Assembly (NCBI GenBank): GCA_946406195.1
Contig: CAMJJT010000008.1
Location: 1-64,000 of the forward strand
Source of the DNA: an uncultured Bacteroidales bacterium
GTDB taxonomy: Bacteria; Bacteroidota; Bacteroidia; Bacteroidales; Paludibacteraceae
Direction: 5' to 3'
DNA: 64,000 bases
Shown here: piece by piece, positions 26,312 through 37,900 of the stretch
Layout of the letters: every line of letters begins with the position of its first letter
Position numbering within the stretch: the first letter of the stretch is position 1
The notes under the pieces: generated by a model
Seen by the model: the letters and a program-made list of their open reading frames with translations, nothing else
Databases searched by the model: none
What the model was told of the DNA's origin: nothing
Program-made: the position numbers and the translations under genes

Positions 26312-28417
26312 ATGGAAACATACATTATCAAACGAGACGGTAAGAAAGAACTTTTTACCATTGACAAAATCAAAAATGCCATATCGAAGGCATTCTTAGC
26401 AGTAGGTGCGTTTGCTACGGAAGAGACATTGGGAGCTATCTTGTCGCACTTACGAGTACATAACGATGTGACGGTTGAGGAGATCCAAAACCAAGTAGAG
26501 GTAGCGTTGATGGCGGAAGGATACTATCAGGTAGCCAAAGCCTTCATCCTCTATCGACAAGGTCATACCGAGGATCGTGACACCCAGCGTCGTCTGGATT
26601 TCATGATGAACTATGTACAGGCATCCAATGCAGCGGAGGGTTCTAAGTTTGATGCTAACGCTAACGTAGAGCACAAGAACATCGCTACCCTCATCGGCGA
26701 GCTGCCTAAGCAGGGCTTCATCCGTCTGAACCGCCGTTTGCTGACCGAGCGTATCAAAGAGATGTACGGCAAGGAGTTGAGCGATCGTTACATGAACCTC
26801 TTGAACCAGCATTTTATTTACAAGAACGACGAGACCAACCTCGCTAACTACTGTGCATCAATCACGATGTACCCTTGGCTCATCGGCGGAACGAAGTCTA
26901 TCGGCGGTAACGCTACACCTCCTCATAACCTCAAATCGTTCTGCGGCGGATTCATCAACATGGTCTTCATGGTGTCCTCTATGCTCTCCGGAGCTTGCGC
27001 TACGCCTGAGTTCCTTATGTACATGAACTATTTCATCGAGCAGGAGTTCGGCGAGGATTACTATAAACGTGCCGATGAGGTGGTTGACCTCAGTAAGAAA
27101 CGCCGCACGATCGACAAAGTGATCACGGATTGCTTTCAGCAGGTTGTTTATTCGCTCAACCAGCCCTCCGGCGCACGTAACTTCCAATCCGTATTCTGGA
27201 ATATCAGTTACTACGACCGTTATTATTTCAAATCCCTCTTTGATAACTTCCGTTTCCCGAACGGCGAGGCGCCGCATTGGGAGAGCTTGGATTGGTTGCA
27301 ACGCCGATTCATGAACTGGTTCAATGAGGAGCGTACCCGTTGTGTCCTCACTTTCCCGGTAGAGACGATGGCATTGCTCGCAGAGAACGGAGACATCAAG
27401 GACAAAGAGTACGGCGATTTCACGGCAGAGATGTACGCGAAAGGTCACTCGTTCTTCACCTACGTTTCGGACAATGCCGACTCCCTCTCTTCCTGCTGCC
27501 GTCTGCGCAATGCCATCACCGACAATAGTTTCAGCTACACCTTAGGTGCCGGCGGTATCTCAACGGGTTCGAAATCCGTGCTCACCATCAACCTCAACCG
27601 TGCTATCCAGTATGCCGTACGCAATAATATCCCGTATCAGTCGTATATCGAGGATGTAGTCGATTTGATGCACAAAGTGCAGCTGGCTTACAACGAGAAC
27701 CTCAAGAGTCTGCAGGAGAAAGGTATGTTGCCGCTCTTCGACGCCGGATACATCAATATCGGTCGTCAGTACCTCACTATCGGTGTGAACGGACTCGTCG
27801 AGGCAGCTGAGTTTCTCGGCTTGGAGATCAAGGACACACCGGAGTATGCGCATTTCGTACAAGAGTTGCTGGGTATCATCGAGAAGAAGAACAAAGAGTA
27901 CCGCACGAAAGATGTGATGTTCAACTGTGAGATGATTCCGGCGGAGAACGTAGGTGTTAAACATGCTAAATGGGATCGCGAGGACGGCTATGTAGTGCCG
28001 CGTGATTGCTACAACAGCTATTTCTATATCGTCGAGGACAAGAGCCTGAACGTACTCGATCGTTTCCGTCTGCACGGACGTCAGTACATCGAGCACCTCA
28101 CCGGTGGTTCGGCGCTGCATTGTAACTTGGAGGAGCACCTGAGCCAAGAGCAATACCGCCAACTTCTCCGCGTAGCAGCTATCGAGGGATGTAACTATTT
28201 CACCTTCAATATCCCGAACACGGTATGTAACGACTGCGGTCATATCGACAAACGTTATCTGAAAGAGTGTCCGCATTGCCACTCGAAGAACGTAGATTAT
28301 CTGACCCGTGTCATCGGATACATGAAACGTGTTTCCAACTTCTCCGAGGCTCGTCAGAAAGAGGCGGCTCAGCGATACTACGCAGAGAAAGAGAAAGCAC
28401 CGAAGTGCTCTTGCTGA
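26312..28417 (+). CDS. nrdD: Anaerobic (class III) ribonucleoside-triphosphate reductase
   Basis: A 701-residue glycyl-radical enzyme that makes deoxynucleotides without oxygen. The N-terminus is an ATP-cone domain (YIIKRDGKKELFTIDKIKNAI, about 1-95) for allosteric control. The C-terminus has the zinc site CNDCG...CPHCH and the glycyl radical motif RVIGYMKRVSNF with the radical Gly at about residue 669. The activase NrdG is encoded next. A structured leader precedes the gene, suggesting regulation after transcription start. Confidence 0.97.
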   Translation: METYIIKRDGKKELFTIDKIKNAISKAFLAVGAFATEETLGAILSHLRVHNDVTVEEIQNQVEVALMAEGYYQVAKAFILYRQGHTEDRDTQRRLDFMMNYVQASNAAEGSKFDANANVEHKNIATLIGELPKQGFIRLNRRLLTERIKEMYGKELSDRYMNLLNQHFIYKNDETNLANYCASITMYPWLIGGTKSIGGNATPPHNLKSFCGGFINMVFMVSSMLSGACATPEFLMYMNYFIEQEFGEDYYKRADEVVDLSKKRRTIDKVITDCFQQVVYSLNQPSGARNFQSVFWNISYYDRYYFKSLFDNFRFPNGEAPHWESLDWLQRRFMNWFNEERTRCVLTFPVETMALLAENGDIKDKEYGDFTAEMYAKGHSFFTYVSDNADSLSSCCRLRNAITDNSFSYTLGAGGISTGSKSVLTINLNRAIQYAVRNNIPYQSYIEDVVDLMHKVQLAYNENLKSLQEKGMLPLFDAGYINIGRQYLTIGVNGLVEAAEFLGLEIKDTPEYAHFVQELLGIIEKKNKEYRTKDVMFNCEMIPAENVGVKHAKWDREDGYVVPRDCYNSYFYIVEDKSLNVLDRFRLHGRQYIEHLTGGSALHCNLEEHLSQEQYRQLLRVAAIEGCNYFTFNIPNTVCNDCGHIDKRYLKECPHCHSKNVDYLTRVIGYMKRVSNFSEARQKEAAQRYYAEKEKAPKCSC

Positions 28418-28451
28418 GAATTAAAAATTCAAAATTAAGAATTAAAAATTG
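28418..28451. repeat. AATTAAAAATT-type degenerate repeat between nrdD and nrdG
   Basis: Three imperfect 10- to 11-bp copies (gaattaaaaattc, aaaattaagaattaaaaatt) fill the gap; the TTG start of nrdG is the last part of the repeat. Confidence 0.75.
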
Positions 28452-28919
28452 AAAGTAGCATCTTTTGATATTGTCTTTCAGGAGATTCCGGGCGAGGTAA
28501 CACTCGCCCTTAATCTCTCTAACTGTCCGTGTCATTGTCCCGGATGTCATAGTCCGCATTTGGCGGAGGATATAGGCGAGGAACTGGACGAGGCATTAAT
28601 GGACGGTCTGATTGCGCGGTACGGGCAGATGATCACCTGCATGGTTTTCATGGGTGGTGACGCCGAACCGGAGAAAGTGGAGCAATGGGCGGAATACGTG
28701 AAGAGAGGTACGAAAGGTACCTTGAAGACGGCGTGGTATAGCGGAAGGTCGGCTGAACCGGAGTCGTACCCGATGCCCCTCACCTCATTCGATTACGTTA
28801 AGTTCGGACCCTACATCGAGCACCTCGGAGGACTCAAATCGCCCACCACCAACCAACACCTCTATCAACGGCAGAACGAAGGATGGAGGGATATTACGTC
28901 TGTCTTTTGGAAAAGATAG
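28449..28919 (+). CDS. nrdG: Anaerobic ribonucleotide reductase activating protein
   Basis: A 156-residue radical-SAM activase that installs the glycyl radical on NrdD. The CxxxCxxC iron-sulfur motif is present as CPCHCPGC (about residues 26-33), followed by MVFMGGDAEPE. The start is TTG (28449), since no in-frame ATG precedes the conserved N-terminus FDIVFQEIPG. Forms an operon with nrdD. Confidence 0.95.
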   Translation: MKVASFDIVFQEIPGEVTLALNLSNCPCHCPGCHSPHLAEDIGEELDEALMDGLIARYGQMITCMVFMGGDAEPEKVEQWAEYVKRGTKGTLKTAWYSGRSAEPESYPMPLTSFDYVKFGPYIEHLGGLKSPTTNQHLYQRQNEGWRDITSVFWKR

Positions 28920-28950
28920 TCGTTGATCGATGGACCAACGACCAACCAAT

Positions 28951-28977
28951 AAGCCCCGCGAGAGAATCGCGGGGCTT
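28951..28977. terminator. Bidirectional terminator between nrdG and the giant gene
   Basis: AAGCCCCGCGA (28951-28961) pairs perfectly with 28967-28977 over a 5-nt loop; the outer bases CCAA/TTGG extend it. Confidence 0.88.
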
Positions 28978-28982
28978 GTTGG

Positions 28983-31900
28983 TTAGTAGAGCAGCACTTT
29001 GTGCGTCTCGGTATCTTTGCCTTGCCGGGTGGTGCGGATGAAGTACATTCCGCAAACGCTCGGCAGGGTGACTTGGTTAGTACCTTCGGTCATCTTACCG
29101 GTGGAGATGAGCGAACCGGTGGACGAGTAGATGGCGTAATGTCCGTCCATCGGTGCCTCAATGGTGATCGCCGGCATATGGCGCGGTGCCTGAGTCGGAT
29201 AAACGAGAATCGGGTCGTCGTATTTATTCCATGTGTACGAAACGATGGTGAGCGGGTGGGATGGGATAGCTACTTTCTCCCCCTTACGCGTAGCCCACAT
29301 AACGACCTGATCACCCGGTTTCAGATTCGAGTTGTACAGATAGTCAGCGGCTTTGCTGGTATAAGGATAACCCTCCGCATCTTTCCATTCCACCTTCGAG
29401 AACTCATATCCGCAGTTACATTGCGCGTTCAGCGGTGCTACCACGTCTTGCCAGTTCTGCTGTATGATCCAGCTGGGGTACTTGACGAGGAACTCCTCTG
29501 TCTTCGATTCGCTTCTTCCGCAAGCCCCGTTATCGAGTTGTACCTGAACGGAGTAATAACCCGGTTTGATGTACTTATGGTGATTCTCATAACAGGTGTC
29601 GCTGTATTGCGGAACCGGAACGGAGACGATATATTGATCGCCTTGCTTGGTAGTGGGCGCATTATAGATATTGCTGAACGCCGAGCTTGGACCGTTCTTG
29701 AAGAGTACATTCACTTTCGTGGTGTAATACAAGCCGCTATTCGTAGTGAAGGCGATATCAAACTCATTAGCCTCCTCTGCGATCTCGCCTACGGAGATGT
29801 TCACCACCTCGGTCGGCAGCCCTTTGATGAGATGGAGCACAAAGACATCCGTGATGGTGTCGGTATGAGGCTTATAAATGGTGTCGTAATAATAACCTTC
29901 TTTGCTATACCATTTATCGTTTCTCCATTTGATAGAGTCGTCGCCACAAACGATCCGCTCTTCCGTCAGAGCTTGTACGACGGTCAGGTGCAGGGTAGAT
30001 GAGTTGATACACTCCCCGGTTTGCCATGACTTGACGTAATCGCCGCTCTTGTAGCACTCCCGGTTATCTTCCTGCCAGATATAAGGCAGATACTGCTCGT
30101 AGATCCGGACGGAGGTCTCCTTGTGCGTAGTAGGCGTGACGGTCAGGTGCAGGGTGATAATGGAGTCACATCCATCGACGGACTTGAGTTTCTGGCTATA
30201 ATCGCCCTCCACATCCAGTATGCGGTCGAAGAAATGAACGGTGTCCCCTTCGCAGATAGTGCGTTTGATAGGCGGCATTTCGTATTTCGGCGCTTCGTAG
30301 ATCTCTACGCGGTAGAGACTATCCATACGCTTGGTGACGTCTGAGCGGCGAACGAACGTATAATATCCCGCCCGTGTGATGGTATCATTATCGATGATGA
30401 GCGTCTCGTTGGAGCAGAGGGGAATCTGATTCCAATCGGAGTAATGGGTAGTAACCACAAACTCGAGATAGACGGTGCTGTCACATCCGTATTGGTTGAG
30501 GTACATCGAGTTCTCAATCGTCGTCTTGACATCCTTATCCCATGACTGCGTAGCCGCATCCCAAACAGGCACCTCCGGCGTGTATAGTCGTCCGCCGTAG
30601 ATATACGGCACTTCCTCATCCATGATGACGATCCGCTGCTTGATAGCGGAAATGGGGTTAATGGTCAAGTTAATATGGGCAATCGTATCGCCGTTCGGCG
30701 ATATCTTGGTGTACTTACCGGTCTTGGTCAGTTTCTCTCCGTAGAGGTCATAGTACGTCCCATCGCATATCTTGACATCCCGTTCCACCTCTATCATACG
30801 CTTGGTATTGACGGCAATCTGATAGATACTGTCGCACCCGTAGAACGTCCGCAAGGTATCGCTATAGATACTATCCGGCTTGGTGATCTTGATACCATGG
30901 ATAGTGGTCTGCTCGCCTTCCTTAATAAGGTGTTGCTCATAGATATAGAAGGACGGATGAACAATCAGTTTGAGTTCATAGATACTATCGAATCCATAGC
31001 GGGTCAGATACGGATCGCGGAAGGTATAAGTAGTATCTCTACCGTACCGGGTAGTGGTCTTGGAGATCTGATAAGCCGTATCCATTTGGATGACTTGTCC
31101 ACGCCAATGAACAGAATCCGGCGCACAGATATTCCGATATTCCGTGTACAGATAGGAAGGATGAACCTCCAAGTGCAGGAAGATCGAACTGTCACAACCG
31201 TTTTCGGTAGAACCGGTGTACTCATAATCGCCCGGAATAGTCAACTGACGACCATTGAAATCGTAGTAGTCTTTATCCGATATATGCGCTGTATCCCAAC
31301 GCTCGAACTTAGGATGAACCTGCAACGAATACTTAATGATCGAGTCGCAACCATAGAGCGTAGGAATCGTATCATAGAAGATCGCACTCGTGCGGAAGGT
31401 ATCCCTACGGAAGATGAAGACATTTCCTTCGCATAGCCTGATATTCTTCTCCGTATAGAACGATTCGTGTACATGGAGATGGAGCGTCGTCACTACGCGC
31501 GAGGAATCATTCCACGTGGTCGGCAGCGAGTAGTCTCCGGCTTTGTTGTACTGAACACCATGCCATTCGAACGGCAGGTCGTTCTCACAGACATACGCGG
31601 TGGTATCTACATGGAACTCTTTGAGCACCGTCAGGATCAGTTGGTACGTGTCGGTACATTTGCCGTTAGGAACGGTGTGAGTATAAATACCCGAGGTGGT
31701 ACATGTGTCTCCGTAGAAGATCACCGTATCGCCTTCGAAGATCGTCCGGTTGTCCACTTGGTGGGTCAGCGGTTGAACCTGCAAGGAGAGCATGACTACT
31801 GAGTCGCAACCATTAGCGGCAGTGAGCGTGTCATAATACGTACCTTGCTCGGTCAGCATATTGCCGCCGAACTTATAGACATCTCCCTCGCATATGCGCG

Positions 31901-34900
31901 CAATAATGGGTTCGGGCGCGTGCGCAATCGGCAATACGTTCACCTTGAGACCAACCACCGACTGCAGACCCTCGCTATTGAGAACCGTATCCCGATAGAT
32001 ACCGGACTCATAGATGGTCATGTATTGGGATGGGTTGCTCGGTAAGGTCCAGAGATACGGCAGATCGTTTGCGCAGACGGTGACGCTGTCATCGAAGAGG
32101 CGTATCACGCTCAGTCGCAACTCAATGATACTGTCGCACCCATAGGACGACGTGAACCGAATCGGATAGACGCCTGCCTCGGAGATAGTGTCGCCATGGA
32201 AGATGACGGTATCGCCTTGATAGATCGTGCGGTTGATGGTGTTGTAATATTTCTTGAGCACGTTCAGATGCAGGATCACGATGCTGTCACAACCGATGGT
32301 GTTCTTGAGCGTGTCGCGGTATTCGCCGGCTGTGCTCAGGAAGCGGTTGTTGAAATTATACAAATCACCTTCGCATATCTCGCGGTAGATAGTAGAGTCG
32401 TTCGGCTCAGTGACTACTAACTGCAAGCCGTAATACATCTTCTCGCCGTTGACGTAAGTGGTGTCGTTGCGGTAGAGACCGGCGGTGTAGAGCGGCGTGA
32501 CGGAACCATTCCATTTGTTGACCCATTGATAAGGCAACTCACTCTTGCAGACCGTCACGATCGTATCTACCAGCGGATGAACGATGAGCTGGAGAACCGA
32601 CGTGCTGTCACATCCTTCCGGCGTGCGGCCGTAATGCGTATAAGTGCCGGTCGTGTTGTAGGTCTCGCCGTAGAACTCCACGGACTGACCCTCAATCACA
32701 TGCTCAACCTGATAGCGGTAATAGGGCTTGTTGACCGTCAGGATCAGGGTGATCACACTATCGCAACCATTGACCGCCTTCACGGTATCGCGATAGATAC
32801 CGGAGGTCGTCAGCGCTTTGCCGTCGAACTGATAAGACGACCCATCGCAGATAGCCGTACGAATCGTGTCGAAGGCAGGCTCAGTGACTACTAACTGCAA
32901 GCCGTAATACATCTTCTCGCCGTTGACGTAAGTGGTGTCGTTGCGGTAGAGACCGGCGGTGTAGAGCGGCGTGACGGAACCATTCCATTTGTTGACCCAT
33001 TGATAAGGCAACTCACTCTTGCAGACCGTCACGATCGTATCTACCAGCGGATGAACGATGAGCTGGAGAACCGACGTGCTGTCACATCCTTCCGGCGTGC
33101 GGCCGTAATGCGTATAAGTGCCGGTCGTGTTGTAGGTCTCGCCGTAGAACTCCACGGACTGACCCTCAATCACATGCTCAACCTGATAGCGGTAATAGGG
33201 TTTGTTGACCGTCAGGATCAGGGTGATCACACTATCGCAGCCATTGACCGCCTTCACGGTATCGCGATAGATACCGGAGGTCGTTAGCGCTTTGCCGTCG
33301 AACTGATAAGACGACCCATCGCAGATAGCCGTACGGATCGTGTCTTGGATCGGTTCGTTGACGATCAGTTGCAGGGTGTAGAAAGTACGTTGACCGTTGA
33401 CGTATGTGGTGTCGTTGCGGTAGATTCCGGCTTGGTATAAGCTCTTCGCCTCTCCGCTCCATTTATTGATCCAGATGTATGGCAGTTCGGAGGAGCAAAC
33501 GATGACCGTGGTGTCTATGAGCGGATGAACGGTCAGGAACAGCTCGGCTATCGAGTCGCAACCCTCCGGCGTCTGACCATAATGACGATACGTGCCGGAA
33601 GAGGTATAACGCTCGCCGTAGAACTCATAGCCCTCACCCTCGTATATATCCACCGGAATACGGACGTAGATAGGCTTGTTGACGGTCAGCAAGAGTGTTA
33701 CGATACTGTCGCAACCATTGTACGAAGCCAAGGTGTCCACATACGTGCCGCCCTCAGTATAATGCACGCCGTTGAAGAAATAATCTCCTCCTTCGCACAT
33801 CGCATGACGCACCGTATCGTGCGGAACAGGAAGAACGTGAATATAGCGTACATACGTGCTGTCGTATCCGTCGTGGGTCAGGAAACGCTTCGTGTATTCG
33901 CCGGACTCGTAGATATCCTGTTTGTCATACCATGTGTACGGCGTCTCGTTCCGGCATATCGTCACGGTGTCGCGGAAGAGATAGGTAGGATGAACGACTA
34001 AGGTCAGGCTGTCGATACTGTCACATCCATAGACGGACTTGTACAGATAGCCATATCGTCCGGCAGCGTATAGCTGCTCGCTGTCAAAGACATTGCCGCG
34101 AGCATCCGAGTGGCGCCATACATACGGCGTGTCCACGTCCGCGATATGAACGGTCGTGTCGTTGAAATAGCGCGGGTAGATATTCAGACTCAGCGTGATG
34201 ATCGAGTCGCAACCATGTACCGTAGTCAGCGTATCGTTGTATAGACCGCTGTTGTAGATGAATCGAGGCTGGTTGGTCTTGCTCAAACCGAACCGCATCG
34301 AGTCGCCTTCACAGATATACGCGGTGATGGTGTCGTATCGGATAGGCAGCACTTTGACGAAGAGCACCCTTGTGCTGTCGTACCCGTCGTGGGTCTGTAA
34401 GCGCTTCGTGTATTCGCCGGTCTCGTAGATATCCGTGATACCTTCCCATGTGTATGGCGTCTCGCTCTGACAGATCTGAATACTGTCGCGATAGAGATAG
34501 GTGGCGTGTACACGCAGACTGAGAGAGTCGATACTGTCGCAACCATAGCTGTTGGTGAAATGGAAAGTATATTCACCGGCGGCGTAAAGGGTGTCGTTCT
34601 TATAAGTCGTACCGGCTGCATCTTGGTGGTGCCAGATATACGGTGCCTCGGAATCAGCAATATTCTCCACGTAGGTCTTGAGGTATCTTGGGAAGACGTT
34701 CAGACGCATGATGATGATCGAGTCACAACCGTTCGCTACGCGGGTCAGCGTGTCCTCATAAACGCCGGTCTTGGAGATGAACCGCGGGGTATGCGACTTG
34801 GTCAGACCGAACGGCATCGAGTCTCCATAGCATACATGTGCATCCAGATAGGTCTTGGTGACTTGGTGATAATTGACGTATAGATCATAGATGCTGTCGA

Positions 34901-37900
34901 GCAGGATACGGGTCGGCAAGGTGTCGTAGTAATGAATCGTGTCGTCGCTCTCAGGAACGGTATAACGCTGTTCCAATCCGGTGGACCAGAAATGCGTCAG
35001 GGTCGTTTTACCTTCTGCACAAACATCGATCGTGTCGCGGAAGACATGCGTCTGATGTACCGTGAAGTGCATCACCACCGTACTGTCACAACCATGTACG
35101 CTCGGCATCGTGAACCGGTAGATACCTGTTGCACGGAGCGTGTCGGTATGCGTCGTGTCCGCTCCGTTCTCTCTCCATTGATGCGTCCATAGATACGGGA
35201 TCTCGCGGTCCGTGATCATTTGGCTCACATGCTTGGACGGAATACTGTCGCGGGTCTTGAGATACAACTCGATAATACTGTCACATCCGTTGAGCGCCGT
35301 GATCGTATCGTAATAGATACCGTCGGTGGTCAGGAACCGCTGCGTGATCGTGTTATCGCGGTGGTGCCAATCGAACCGCTTCGAGTTGCCTTCACAGATA
35401 GTATCTTTGATTTGTGTGAAGTATTTCTGATGAAAATCGACATACAGGTCGTAGATGCTGTCGAACCGATAGAGCAGGGTAGGCAGCGTGTGTATCACAT
35501 GGAAGGTCGAATCCTTATCGGGCATCGTGTAGGTCCGTTCGAATCCGTCTGCCCATTGATAGAGCACCTCTTTGCCCGGGAACTCGCAGATAGACAGCGT
35601 GTCGCGGTAGTAATACGTCGAATCGACATACAGGTGCATCGTCATCACGAACTTACAGTACTGACCGAGCGAGTTCGTGTCCGTCGCATAACCGATCGAG
35701 TCATAAGTGCCGGCAGCGTAGAGGTATTGGTTGTTCCAATAGAGCGAATCGCCCATAGCTATATGGACGGTGGTGTCCTTATGCAGCGTGTCGGCAAAGA
35801 GGACGGTCCATTGCACGATACTGTCGCAGAGATAATCGCGGTCGTTATGCATGTATCCGTGTTGGTTGTCGTAGAAGGGCGAGTTGGTCGGTATCGTGTC
35901 GTAATAGACACCCGGTGTATCTACCCACAACTCGCTGTGGGGCCAGAAGAGCTGAACCGAATCGCCCTGACAGAGATAGAACGTATCTTTGACGGCTTGG
36001 TCCTGACGAGGACGCATGATGATATGGTGGAAATAGCTATGGTCGCAGTTCCAAACGATGGTATCGGAGGTGTATGCCACACCGTGCCATTTGCCTTCCC
36101 ATGTGCCGTGGAAGAGTCCGCCGTTACGCGCATCGAACCACGGTGTGACCGTATCACCGAGGATGACCGGGTGCTCTTTGATCTTGTCCTCGCAGACAAA
36201 AGTAGAGTCGTTCTTGGTCAGTTTCGGGATGATACGGAGGGTGAGGTAGATCGACGAGTCGCAACCGCAGAGCGTCCGGTCGGGATGAAAGAACGTTCCT
36301 TCGGTCCACAGCGTATCGGGGTTCAGACGACCTAAGATATACGGTAAGTGTTCCTCGCAGATCGTGTCCGTAAAAGAGAACGTATAGACCGTATCGATGA
36401 CTATATTGACATGATAAACGGAGTCACAGGGTCTCTCCGGCGTGTATGGCCAAACCTCTATACGGTCCACAAAAGTAGTGTCCCGATAGTACACCTCGTC
36501 CCGCCAGAAGGCACCTTTGCCTTGACATCCGTGTACATAAACCGTCGTGTCATACGGCTGGGTGATGGTCAGATGCAAGGTGTAGAACTCGGACATGAAG
36601 CCCTCCTCGTCATAAATGGTATCGGTGTAGATACCGGAGGTATAGAGCGTATCGATATCTCCGCGCGGATGAACCCATTCGTACGGGTATTTCTTATCGG
36701 GATGCGTACCTTCTGCCGTGTCAATGGTACAGATGATCACCTCTTTGCGTTGCTCTAATACGACCTGCAGGATACTGATACTGTCACATCCGTCGGCAAT
36801 CACCGTCGTGTCGCAATATTGACCGCCTTGCGTGATGGTGTATTTATTCCAAACCATCGTCTCTCCGGCGGGCAGCACTACGGTCTGCATGGATCGTTTG
36901 CTGCCGGAGACGTAGATCTCCAAGTAGATCACGCTGTCACAACTGATCGGACTCTGCCGGTTGAGGATCGTGTCGCGGTACATCGTGTCGCTCGTCATCT
37001 CCGGCTTGCCGTACCATTTGCCGTTGATCATCTCCGGATAACCTGCGCAGACATAATACTGCTCGGTTGCGTGAGGCACTTCATCGACGCGCAGGTCCAA
37101 GCGATGGAACTCAGTGATCTTACCGTCCGTGTCGAACACCGTATCGGTGTACATACCTGTGGTGTAGTATCCTACGCCGTTCTGTGTCCAAGTGTACGGT
37201 GTGTCCAGAATACAGATGCTCTCCGTTGTGCGATGTTCCGCAATGACGCGCAACTGATAGATCATCTCACATCCGGTTGAGGGATCTATCTCGGTCTCGT
37301 GGGTATAGGTCTTGGTCAGATGCTCGGTGATCGTATCGCCTTGCCATTGGATCGTATCGCCTACGTGCATGATACGTGTCTCAATGATATGCCGTTGCGG
37401 TATTTTCGTGATCTCGTAGTAGATGATACTATCGCATACGTTTCCATCGTTGTGCTTGTATGCCGTATCGCGGAAGACCGAACCGACAGGGTAGAGCACC
37501 GGATCGAAATAACTCTTGCCGTTGATGATCGTATCTTTGTTCTCGCAGATAGAGATCCGTTCAGTCCGTTTGGGAGCCGGATCGATGGTGAGGTGCAAGC
37601 GGTAGATACTGTCGGTGTTGTTGACCGTCTTGTAGCGGTATTCATATTGCTTCGTCTCGCCGATAGCATGTTGCAGGTCATCGTTCAGATGATCGTCGGG
37701 ACCGTTCAGCCAGTGGAAGGGCAGCGCCGTCTCGCATATAGTTGTGTCCTGCTCGTACAGATAGGTCGGATAAACAATGAGCAATAACTGCTCTTGGTTG
37801 ACGCAGCCACCTTCAGCCGATACGATATGGGTATAGGTGCCGGCGTGGGTGAGAATAGTGTCCTGACGTAGGTCGTCCGCTAACTTATACGTCCATCGGT

